A DNA stretch of 64,000 nt, from positions 434,001 to 498,000 of the forward strand of contig JAHQRK010000035.1 in the NCBI GenBank assembly GCA_019828595.1, written 5' to 3'. Below are positions 10,743 through 19,866 of the stretch, one piece after another (positions within the stretch are counted from its first letter, which is position 1; each line of letters opens with the position of its first letter). Origin of the DNA: Aphanomyces cochlioides. Lineage: Eukaryota; Oomycota; Saprolegniomycetes; Saprolegniales; Verrucalvaceae. The position numbers and the translations under genes were made by a program. The notes below the pieces were generated by a model. It was not told where the DNA came from. It saw only the letters and a program-made list of their open reading frames with translations, and did not search any database.

Positions 10743-10828
10743 GATTCGACTGTATACATTCTTCAAGCTTTGTGGGGTGGAGAATCTGCGTTGAAGTTCG
10801 TATTGAGATCCTCATTTTACATTTTGCC

Positions 10829-12859
10829 ATGGAAGGCTCACTCAAGAACAGCGGCGTGAACATGGGAGCTCAATACGGATCCGTGGAAGCTCCTCGCCAC
10901 CAACATGATGTGAAAGAAGAAACCCCATCAAGCCGCTTGACAAATTCAAAGCTCTTGCTTGCGGTTGGCGCCACCACCATGATTGTCGCTGGTTTTGTTG
11001 CGACATCGACTATCCAAGCACCGACGGTACAATTTGAAAAGTACGAAATTTCCAACGTCGCGATCGATGTGCCGACGACCGTCCATGTGGTGGAAAGCTC
11101 GTATTTGAAAGGAAAGGCGTCGCTGTTCCACACATCGTCGACGATCAAAGTGTCCAAGAGCAAGAAGAATCCGTCGAGCGTCATCTACGTTGATGACAAG
11201 CAAGTGTTTCAAGAAGTCCTTGGCTTTGGCGGTGCATTCACGGAAGCTTCTGCTCTCAACCTGCTAAAGCTCCCGCTCGACAAGCAAGAAGAAATTTTGC
11301 ACTTGTATTTCGACGAGAAGACCGGTGCCGGCTACACGATTGGACGCGTGCCTATGGGATCGTGTGACTATTCACCCAAGTCGTACTCATTTGACGAAGT
11401 CGTTGGCGATGTCAAGCTTGAGAAATTCGACACGAACGTCACGCACGACACTGAAACCATGATCCCGCTCATCCACCGCGCTCTCAAACTTCGTCCTGAC
11501 ATTCGCCTCTTTCTATCTCCATGGAGTCCTCCTGCGTGGATGAAGTTGCCAAACAGCCACGGCGAATATTCGATGACTGGTTCTGCCTGGCCCAACGGTC
11601 TCAACTCCAATTACCAAGAAGCTTGGGCTCTCTATTTTTCCAAGTTCATTACAGCTTACAAGAACCATGGCGTCGATTTCTGGGGTCTTACGCCACAGAA
11701 CGAGCCCATGTTTGCCGCTCCATGGGAAGCCTGTCTATATACTGCTGAATTTGAAGCAAGCTTTGTCGGCGACTACCTTGGGCCAGTGATTCAGCGTGAT
11801 CACCCTGGAGTCAAGATCCTTGTGTTTGATCACAACCGGGACTACGTTGACAAGTGGGCTCAGGCCGCTTACACCAAAGCCAGTAAATACGTCGATGGTG
11901 TTGCGTTCCACTGGTACAACAACGACGGTCGCGAACTTGATGGTGCGCTCTACTACAACCACCTCAACGACACGCACCACCTCGACACGTCCAAGTTGTT
12001 GTTGGCTACTGAAGCTTGCAACTGCCCTGGTGTGGCCACTGGCAACGATGCTTGGTTCCGCGCTCAACGTTATGGCCACGATATCATCTCTGACTTTAAC
12101 AACTATGCCAATGGCTGGGTTGACTGGAACCTCGTTCTTGACCACACGGGTGGCCCTAACCACTTGAACAACACGTGTGACGCACCAGTGATTCTCAACC
12201 CTGAAGGCACGGACTACACCATTCAGCCTCTTTACTACTTTATCAAGCACTTTTCGGCCTTTGTTCCACCAGGCTCCAGGCGCATTGCGACAGACGTCCA
12301 AGTCAAGTACACCAAGCCTGGCCAACACAACCTCTTCACCAAGTACCCAGCTGCGGCTCATTTTTGCGACGGCAGCGCTCGTCAAGTGATCTCTCGAACA
12401 TCTGACAACAAACTTCAAGTTCATGACTCGGACTACTGTATCGACGTCGTCCATGAAGCGTTTGGTGACAAGATTGAGCTCGTTAAGTGCGTCTACACGA
12501 GCAATGCCTATGACTTCACTGCTGATGGCCAAATCAAGCTCGGCGGCAAGTGTCTCTCTGTCGCCCATGGCTCCCTTGCCAACGGTGCCACGATCACTCT
12601 TGATGCTTGCAATGGTGCGTCGTACCAGCAATGGACTGTCAATGCTTCTGTCGTGACCAACCATGCAAATGACTTCTGCCTCACGGCTGGCTATGCATTC
12701 GCACAAGCCGTTGCATTCAAGACCCCATCGAACCGCACGGTTGTTGTCGTACAAAACGAAAACACGGAAGACGCTAAGTTTACTCTCAACACTGGCGACG
12801 GTGTGGTCGACACGGTGGTGCCTCAAGGAGCCATTCGCACTTTCTACTGGGATCCTTAG
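10829..12859 (+). CDS. GH30 glucosylceramidase-like, membrane-anchored, with lectin insert (copy 2)
   Basis: An intronless paralogue of the gene at 4524-6578 (676 aa). The start ATG at 10829 follows TTTGCC and is followed by G, a favourable context. A hydrophobic anchor spans residues 41-62, preceded by a polar tail. Acid/base E292 is in TPQNEP and nucleophile E395 is in LLATEA. A beta-trefoil-like lectin segment with C-x-D, QIKLGG and QQWTV motifs (about 520-620) is inserted in the C-terminal beta-sandwich, which closes with AVAFKTP and RTFYWDP. At the site where copy 1 has its 72-nt intron, copy 2 reads continuously through NASVVTNHANDFCLTAG. Expected to hydrolyse glucosylceramide or a similar beta-glucoside at a membrane surface; the substrate is inferred from the family. 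Confidence 0.92.
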   Translation: MEGSLKNSGVNMGAQYGSVEAPRHQHDVKEETPSSRLTNSKLLLAVGATTMIVAGFVATSTIQAPTVQFEKYEISNVAIDVPTTVHVVESSYLKGKASLFHTSSTIKVSKSKKNPSSVIYVDDKQVFQEVLGFGGAFTEASALNLLKLPLDKQEEILHLYFDEKTGAGYTIGRVPMGSCDYSPKSYSFDEVVGDVKLEKFDTNVTHDTETMIPLIHRALKLRPDIRLFLSPWSPPAWMKLPNSHGEYSMTGSAWPNGLNSNYQEAWALYFSKFITAYKNHGVDFWGLTPQNEPMFAAPWEACLYTAEFEASFVGDYLGPVIQRDHPGVKILVFDHNRDYVDKWAQAAYTKASKYVDGVAFHWYNNDGRELDGALYYNHLNDTHHLDTSKLLLATEACNCPGVATGNDAWFRAQRYGHDIISDFNNYANGWVDWNLVLDHTGGPNHLNNTCDAPVILNPEGTDYTIQPLYYFIKHFSAFVPPGSRRIATDVQVKYTKPGQHNLFTKYPAAAHFCDGSARQVISRTSDNKLQVHDSDYCIDVVHEAFGDKIELVKCVYTSNAYDFTADGQIKLGGKCLSVAHGSLANGATITLDACNGASYQQWTVNASVVTNHANDFCLTAGYAFAQAVAFKTPSNRTVVVVQNENTEDAKFTLNTGDGVVDTVVPQGAIRTFYWDP

Positions 12860-13140
12860 GTACTTCGAGGAATCCATAGGAAGCTCTGAGCAATTGACTG
12901 TGAATTTCATTCCTTTGATATTTGCGAGTCAATAAGCAATTGCACGCTCTCCATTTCAATGATTTGTCAACATTTGCGACTGGACTGACAGTTCCTTTGT
13001 GAGTGCATGGCCACAACTTCTTGATGTTTGAACTAATCTGGATTTTGCTTCATACGCCATCGGCATATTAGGCTGAGATCCATCGAGGAGTGCATAGGAA
13101 GTAGTCGATGAAGTAGAGTTGCGATGCATTCCTCTGCGAT

Positions 13141-14927
13141 TTAGTCGACAATTGCTGTTTTTTCGTCAGTGTAAATGTTTTGTGGCCATGCGTAATTGAC
13201 GGGTCGACGAATTTGCATGACACGTAATCCATTCGGCAACGTCTTGCTCTTGGACTCGAGGGCATGGAAGCTCACAAGTTCATGCATGAGAAGACGGTAG
13301 AAGCTGTCTTTGAACACGAGAGAGAGGCAATGATCTGACACGCCACATCCACTGAGGCTTTCAAGACATGGCTCCAAGTCATCAGCGGCATGGTCTGTCA
13401 AATATTGCTTACACACTTGCGTCTCTCCCTGGAGCAACATATAAGGTTATAGGCTTTCAGCATTCAGCGCACCTTTGCAAATGCAACGAGAAGCTTTGCT
13501 TCAAGGCAAAAAAGAAAGCGTCGGTGAGCAAAGCGTTGTAAGAGCGTAAACGTACGATTCGTTTTCGCGTCAGGTCCATTGCCTTCAAGCTTTACATTTG
13601 TAGACGGTCGTTTTCGTGGTGAAGATAGTATTGCGACAGGTTGCAAATCTCTTAACCACTCGAGGGGAAACGTAGACATATCCAAACCCAATTGGCGGCG
13701 ACGAAGAAACTCAATCGTGGCGACCACAGACTTTGGCAAGTTGTTCAGCTGTGTCACTTCTGGCAGGATTGTCCATTGAGTGGCAAGATAAGCTGCGGCT
13801 GACTTGATGCATGACGCATTATGATGGTTCAAGACTCCAACCGAGCAATTCGCACATGGCCGCTCATGGAGATAAACAAGGAGACCACTCACAATATTGA
13901 CAACGTCCGTGTGGCCGGTGGCACTCGCAAATCCAACTGCTGCTCTTAATGTGTTGGCCTGAAGCTTCGTTGGAAGGTTTGATTCGGCAATTTGAAGAAA
14001 TTCAGCACACTTAGCCTCACCTTCAATGCTGAGAATGTTCTGACGGGCCACGGTCAACGTGGCTGGATTCTGTGTTCCAGACATAGTTTGAAAAAGACAC
14101 GAACTGACACGCTCCTTGAGCACGGCCATACCGTAGAGCTTGAAAATCTCAAACAGATCTCGTGAAATTCGCAAAACGTGTGTTGGAACATGGAATGCTT
14201 GCACCCAATCATGAACTTGAGAAACAAACGGCTCGCAGGGGCTTACAACTGGAGAGGATTGTGGAAATGCATGATAATCAGGCATAGACGGCGGAATGGC
14301 TTGAAGTACTGGCAATACAATGGGATCAGCAGTAGGATCAGCAGTATGTGTAGTCTCAATTGTCTCTTCGTCCGTGTCAATGAGACTCTCTAAGATGGAA
14401 AATTGGTTGAACGATTGCTTTGCCGTTTCTTCTTGCTCGACAGCCCAATGAGTAAACTCGACTTCCATCATTGTCGCAAGCACTCTATCGAGTTGGTGTA
14501 TCTCCTCTGGTGTCTTGCACCGCCGACTGGCCATGCGACCAACCATGGTTTCGACTGCATCAGCTTTTTGCTTGAACTTGAGAGGATGCATCTGAATCGT
14601 GTACCTCGATGGAAAGAGCTTGTCGTAGACGGCGCATAAATTGGAGTTCGTGACAAGCGAGTTTCGGAGTTGCCGAAACAAATCCAGATTTGATACAGGT
14701 CCGTCGTTGCCTTGTCCTCTGGCGCAGAAAATTTGTACATGTCGGAGTAGTGCTCGACCAATTAATTCGTCCAATACTGCATCACCAAGCCACTCCAATA
14801 CTTCATCTGTATCTTTCTTTTGTGGATTGATCACATGCTTGATTTGAAACCTCGGAGCTGTCTTTCCATAGAGCGATGATCGCTTCGCGCCTGTCTTGAC
14901 TCGGCACTTCCTCCGATCTCGGGCCAT
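13141..14927 (-). CDS. RNase III-domain protein with C-terminal R3H-like domain
   Basis: Exons are 13473-14927 and 13141-13428 (580 aa) with a 44-nt GT-AG intron. The N-terminus has a complete class-1-like RNase III domain: VLEWLGDAVLDELIG carries catalytic E45 and D49, and KADAVETMVG carries D123 and E126. RNase III enzymes cleave double-stranded RNA. The middle (about 190-480) is unassigned. Exon 2 encodes SFYRLLMHELVSFHAL followed by RVMQIRRP, which fits the R-x3-H pattern and flanking strands of an R3H domain that binds single-stranded nucleic acid. No double-stranded RNA-binding domain is apparent. The start is the first ATG (14925-14927), 18 nt inside a TTG-initiated frame. It shares a 296-bp divergent promoter with AP-1 mu. 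Dicer or rRNA-processing roles are possible but unproven. Confidence 0.78.
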
Positions 14928-15223
14928 TCTGCCTTGTCTTGGCAAATTTGAAAATGAAATTTAATATCTACCAATAAAAACATTTCAAAATTTCAATACA
15001 CATTCCAATATAAAATTTCTGTACTTTCTGGAGTCCCCGTATTTGAAATTTAACATAATTTTTGTATGAGATGGATAAGATGCCCCAATCTTGTTTCCTG
15101 TGAGATATTATAATTTGTTATTACAGGTTTTACCGGAATGTGCGACTGACGACTGTGGTGTTTGCACTGAGAGGGTGAGGCAACAGCGCGGCAGCAGCAT
15201 TTGAAGCGTGCGTGGATCCCAAG

Positions 15224-16606
15224 ATGGTACTGAGCGCAGTATTTATCACGGATCTCAAGGGGAAGATCATTATCAGCCGCAACTATCGTGGCGATATCCC
15301 CATGTCAGTTGCTGAAAAGTTTACGCAGTATGTGACCGAGAAAGACGACAGCGAGCAACGCCCGGTGTTCACGAATGAAGATTCAGGCATTACGTTTGTC
15401 TACATCAAGGTACGAGCACCAGAGCAATATGAGAATCTCATGGATCCAATAGTTTAATAATCTCTACTTGATGACGGTGACCAAAGTTAACTCGAACGTC
15501 GCACTCATGCTCATGTATTTGAATCGTATTTGCCAAGTGTTCCAAGATTACTTTGGCGAGCTGGAAGAAGAGAGTATTCGCGACAACTTTGTCATCATCT
15601 TTGAACTCTTGGACGAAACGATTGATCATGGATATCCCCAGACGACGGAAGCACGCATTTTGCGCGAATATATCACGCAGGAAGGATACCGCATGGAATC
15701 GGCTCCACGTCCACCGACAGCACTCACAAACGCTGTCTCGTGGCGATCGGAAGGCATCAAACATCGCAAGAACGAAATTTTCCTCGATGTTGTCGAGAAG
15801 CTCAACCTCTTGGTTGCGTCCAATGGTACCGTCTTGCATTCGGAAATTCTCGGCGCTGTGAAGATGAAGTCGTTTTTGAGTGGCATGCCCGAACTCAAAC
15901 TTGGTCTCAACGACAAAATGCTGTTTGAAGCCACGGGACGAAGCACATCGTCCAAGGGAAAAGCTGTCGAGATGGAAGACATCAAGTTTCACCAATGTGT
16001 CCGCCTTGCGCGTTTTGAAACCGATCGTACGATCAGCTTCATTCCACCAGATGGCGAGTTCGATCTCATGACGTATCGCCTCACAACGCATGTCAAGCCT
16101 CTCATTTGGGTTGAAGCCGTCGTGGAACCCCACTCACGTAGCCGTATCGAGTACATGGTCAAGACCAAGTCCCAATTTAAGAGTCGAAGCATCGCTAACA
16201 ACGTCGAGATTGTCATTCCCGTACCACCGGATGTTGACAGTCCGTCGTTCAAATGCAGCATTGGAAGCGTCACATACGTCCCTGATCGCGATGCCATTGT
16301 GTGGACGATCAAGCAGTTCAATGGCAGTCGCGAGTATCTAATGCGTGCTCACTTTGGCCTCCCATCCATCTCAAACTCGAACACGGTACGACATTATGAC
16401 CGTAGACTTTTATGGTGATGACCTTGTTGTAGGCGACGAATGACGACTGGAAAGCGCCGATTCAAGTCAAGTTTGAGATTCCATACTTTACTGTCTCGGG
16501 CATTCAAGTGCGCTACTTGAAGATCATTGAAAAGTCAGGCTATCAAGCGCTGCCATGGGTGCGCTACATCACGCAGAATGGCGACTACCAACTGCGAATG
16601 TCGTAG
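15224..16606 (+). CDS. AP1M: AP-1 complex subunit mu
   Basis: The medium subunit of the clathrin adaptor AP-1, which sorts tyrosine-motif cargo between trans-Golgi and endosomes. Exons are 15224-15409, 15453-16385 and 16433-16606 (430 aa, the family's normal size); introns are 43 and 47 nt. The N-terminal longin part starts MVLSAVFITDLKGK with NYRGD. The linker has ELEEESIRDNFVIIFELLDE and GYPQTTEARIL. The mu-homology domain has ITNAVSWR-type sequence, RFETDRTISFIPPDGEFDL and ends VRYITQNGDYQL. The sequence follows AP-1 mu rather than AP-2 or AP-3 mu throughout. Its stop is 13 nt from the stop of the convergent PX gene. Confidence 0.95.
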
Positions 16607-16619
16607 AATGATCAAAATC

Positions 16620-17171
16620 CTAATCCGTTGTGGTCAAGATGTCGTCGGTACGCAGCACTGGATCTGTCATCACATAGCCATGCAGAATCATCGCGTCAAT
16701 GACGAAAAAAGCTTGGATGTACTGTGCAATGGAACAAGACGTATTTGACGACGCACACTCAATCATGCATCCGGCGTGGAGGTTGAGCAAGGATTCAACG
16801 AATGTCTGGAGCGCCATCAATCGCATCGTGGCAGCATGGCGCCGCGTGTAAAACCAAAGAGATCGTCGAGGAAAGCCCAACTCCAGCAGGGATATCAACG
16901 AAGGACTCACATGATTACAAGAGGATGTTGGGAGAATGGCTTGCAATTGATCGCGAAATGTGCCCAGCTCCGAGTAGCTGCGATTTACAACCCAAGTGGA
17001 GAGAAATCCAAACGAGATGGAGATTGTATACACAATCGGAGGAGATGTGCACGCTAAGCGCCATGGCGGTGAGGAAGTTAGCCTTTTACTTGGAGTTGTA
17101 TCGTGGGCAATGTTCATTTCGGCCGAGAAGAGCATCGTCTCGATCGCTTGAGGTGCATTTGGTTCGGGCAT
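16620..17171 (-). CDS. PX-domain protein
   Basis: A single-exon 183-aa protein starting at ATG 17169-17171. Residues about 45-145 follow the phox-homology pattern: VYTISISFGFLSTWVVNRSY, then SELGTFRDQL, a Pro-containing loop, LELGFPRRSL, then a late RLMALQTFVESLL helix. PX domains bind phosphoinositides on endosomal membranes. The lipid-contacting Arg-Tyr pair is represented by NRSYSEL. The rest of the protein is a short helical tail with several cysteines. Function beyond membrane targeting cannot be inferred. It is tail to tail with AP-1 mu, an endosomal gene, which may be coincidence. Confidence 0.65.
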   Translation of the reverse strand: MPEPNAPQAIETMLFSAEMNIAHDTTPSKRLTSSPPWRLACTSPPIVYTISISFGFLSTWVVNRSYSELGTFRDQLQAILPTSSCNHVSPSLISLLELGFPRRSLWFYTRRHAATMRLMALQTFVESLLNLHAGCMIECASSNTSCSIAQYIQAFFVIDAMILHGYVMTDPVLRTDDILTTTD

Positions 17172-17207
17172 GGTCGAAAGATCTGATGGGTTTCATAAAA
17201 TAGTAAG

Positions 17208-17238
17208 TCCGGATAAATATGGTCTGATATTATCCGGA
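17208..17238. repeat. Inverted TCCGGATAA repeat
   Basis: TCCGGATAA and TTATCCGGA face each other across a short spacer, just upstream of the minus-strand PX gene. It belongs to the intergenic TATCCGGATA family. Confidence 0.65.
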
Positions 17239-17806
17239 TGTGTGTCAACGTGCCACGCTTGGCGCCATTTTCCAATTTGACCAAAAGTACGCGGAAGAAC
17301 TGTGCGCGAGAAAGGACAAGAAAGACGAACTTATCGAAGCTTCATGAGAAAGCAATTTCCATGCATGTGATCAATGTCGATGTGTTGTAGATTGAACCCA
17401 AGTCCAAAGGACTTTCTCCATTGTCGAGCCATTTTGTGCATTTGAACCAAGCACGAACTGCAAAATATTGACAACCATTGACGATCACGAGCGTCAGCAC
17501 CGACAAGACAAAAACGAGAAAGGTAATGCAAGGTCAATTGCTCCCGCATCTTCTGTCGTGGTTGTATTTCAGCTCGGTCATTGTTGCGCTCAATTGACTG
17601 AGAGGCATCAGACCTTTAAATGCCTTGGCTCAAGTTGCCAAGGAGCTCGCATGGCAGACCAAAGAGCGATGTCTCGAACTCAATGAGGAGATTACTCCAG
17701 TTTTGGCTGACTCGGACAGTGAGGCTATGCTTGGCTGCTTTAGAATGATGGGCTCGATGGTGACCTCGGTTCAGGCTTGCATCAGACTCACCGAAACTTC
17801 ATGGGA

Positions 17807-17833
17807 TATCCGGAAAACCAAGTTATCCGGATA
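17807..17833. repeat. Inverted TATCCGG repeat
   Basis: TATCCGG and CCGGATA separated by 13 bp. Same family as the elements at 10205, 17208 and 25136. Confidence 0.65.
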
Positions 17834-18141
17834 GAAAGTGCAGAAGGAACAGTGCGCGCCTTTTTTCAAAGAAGGACGTTCAAACGTGCAGTGCTTGGTG
17901 CAAAGAACACAATGGCCAACCAGGATGTATCCACACTGGCTTGATTGCATGGTTCATTCAGCGCATCGCGATGGAGATGGGCATGTTCCATTATGATCCT
18001 GGTTAAGAGATCAACACTCCGCGACCGAAACCAGGCATGTCAATGGAACATCCAAGCAAATGTCTGGTGGATCGACAGCACCAACCTATTTGCGACGTGA
18101 ATGGACTCAAATCAAGTTGAACGCTCCCGTACACAGTCGAT

Positions 18142-19164
18142 ATGGTTGACTTTACCGACTCGACTCAAGTGATTGCCTACGCAGATACGACGGAATGGGT
18201 TCAAGCAACCAAGTCGACCGTCCAAGAAGCGACGCTGTTATCTGGTGGTGTTGTTAACTACGTTTGGCGTTTGCTTTTGGGTGATGGCTCATCGGTTATT
18301 CTGAAGCACTTTCCGCCAAATCTGCGAGTCAATCCATCGTTTGCATTCCCCCAAGGTATGTAGTTCCACCTGATGATACACTGACCTTGGGGCTGGGTAG
18401 AGCGCATCGAGTTGGAGTATACTGCTCTTCAAGCTGTGGCGTCGCAATTCACACAAGCATCATGGTCCGCACCAAGCCCATACTTGTACGATCCGAATAA
18501 TTTTGTTATCTTGGAGGAAGACATGAACGGTGTGTCCCTGTTCAACATTTTAAAGGAAGACAACACCCAAGTTGCTCCAGAAGATCTTACATGGATATCG
18601 TCCGCGCTGGTTGACTTTCTTGGTGACATTCAATCTTTGATTGTCCCTGATCTCTCGCTCTACGCCAATTCCCCATTGACACCGATCATGAATGGACTCT
18701 ACTCTCGGAACTTGCAGCTCATGACTGACTGGAATATTCCAGATACGCAAGACTGGTATGATCGTGCGGTAGCATGTGATCTTGTCGCTCAGTCAAACTT
18801 TCTCTATGGAGACTTTTGGCCCAGCAGCATCCTCGTTGATATTGACGACCGCCGAATCTCCATCATCGATTGGGAGTTAGCTCGCACGGGTCATTTCGGT
18901 CTCGACATGACTCAAATGATGGCCAATCTAGCCCTCATGGGTCAAGGCAATGCTTTCAAGAGCGCATGGGCTAATACATTGTTGCGCTCGATCGTCGATG
19001 CTTGGAAGACAAAGCTGAAACCAATTGACACGAACGCTTTCGACTTTGAAGCTGCTTATATCAAACGCGTCGTCCAGCTGAGTCAAAATCCCCAATGGGG
19101 ACTTGACGATGTCAAGACCACTGTCCACAAACTCGTCGCTCAAGTATCGACAACCTTTGCATAA
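18142..19164 (+). CDS. APH/methylthioribose-kinase-fold protein with altered catalytic loop
   Basis: Exons are 18142-18355 and 18401-19164 (325 aa) with a 45-nt intron. The fold is that of aminoglycoside phosphotransferase and small-molecule kinases: a Gly-rich segment VNYVWRLLLGDG, a lysine in VILKHFPP (K55), an acidic helix ERIELEY, and a catalytic region LYGDFWPSSILVD followed by ISIIDWELA. Catalytic D209 and metal-binding D228 are present, but the usual His-Gly-Asp and the Asn of HGDxxxxN are replaced by Tyr and Ser. The protein may be a working kinase with relaxed metal binding or a pseudoenzyme. The start is the first ATG in frame. The substrate is unknown; the methylthioribose-kinase likeness is a family impression. 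Confidence 0.75.
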
Positions 19165-19866
19165 AAGATCTCAAGATCACAGCGGCGAATCTCGTCCTAG
19201 GCTGTCTACAGTATAGACAAATCACATGGAGCTCGTAGCTACGATGAGCTGTCATAATTGCAGTGTATATGACCCATGTCACTGAGTTGTGGACAAATAA
19301 AAAAATCATCCGATTTCCGAGCTCCACAATATATTCATCTCTTTTCTACCTAGCGCATTCTTGTAAACTTCACTGTCCTTGATGATGATTCCGATACTGC
19401 ATCGACGTCATCGCGTCGTCGTCTCGACAAATTTCACAGTGACGAAGCGCCCTTATGCCCACTACTTGAAGTTCAAGATCGGATGAAATAGATGAAAACC
19501 GTTACATACGTTAAGCTCTAAATACAAAAATCAAGCTTATTTTTCCCTAATGGTGTGAGTCACTATCAAATAACATTTCATCTATTCGCAGCCTCCCTTC
19601 ACGAGGCATTCCATCCTGGCCTACGCCCCCAGATTGCCCTGAGATCAAGCTCTCAAGTAAGTGGAATGATCTCGAGACCATGAAGGAAGGCTTGGCGGCG
19701 AAATTAGCGTAAAACGTATGGAATTGTGGAATTTAATGCATTATTTATCTCGATCTGATCGCTTCAGTGTACGTATATTATCCGGATCTCTCCATTCAGC
19801 CCACTTCGTGAAATTCGACCAAACGGGACAGGCGTGACGCAGGTAGGGCCAAACTCGTGTAGATGC
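19165..19866. other. Intergenic region, no gene seen
   Basis: 702 bp between two plus-strand genes. It is moderately AT-rich with only short, unrecognisable frames. One TTATCCGGAT motif lies near 19788, shortly before the USP start. Confidence 0.5.

Larger units (their letters stand above)
10156..10828. other. Divergent intergenic region, MPC1 / GH30 copy 2
   Basis: 673 bp with no gene I can support. It contains the near-palindrome at 10205-10224, an AT-rich stretch at 10390-10490, and inverted CCAAT boxes at 10718-10742. Short open frames here have no recognisable content. Confidence 0.5.
17172..18141. other. Intergenic region with unresolved coding fragments
   Basis: 970 bp that I could not resolve. 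On the plus strand, 17598-17834 is open and encodes a helical-looking segment (ALAQVAKELAWQTKERCLEL and onward) with no clear start. On the minus strand, 17345-17527 encodes a hydrophobic stretch (TFLVFVLSVLTLVIVNG) ending at a stop at 17342-17344. A good plus-strand intron (GTAATG...TTTCAG) lies at 17523-17572 but joins no convincing frames. It may be a decayed gene or one with introns I have missed. Two TATCCGGATA-type repeats also lie here. Confidence 0.35.

Noticed and set aside
11735..12910. 391-codon antisense frame over GH30 copy 2
   Set aside because: Shadow frame; no family resemblance, and the opposite strand is a clear hydrolase.
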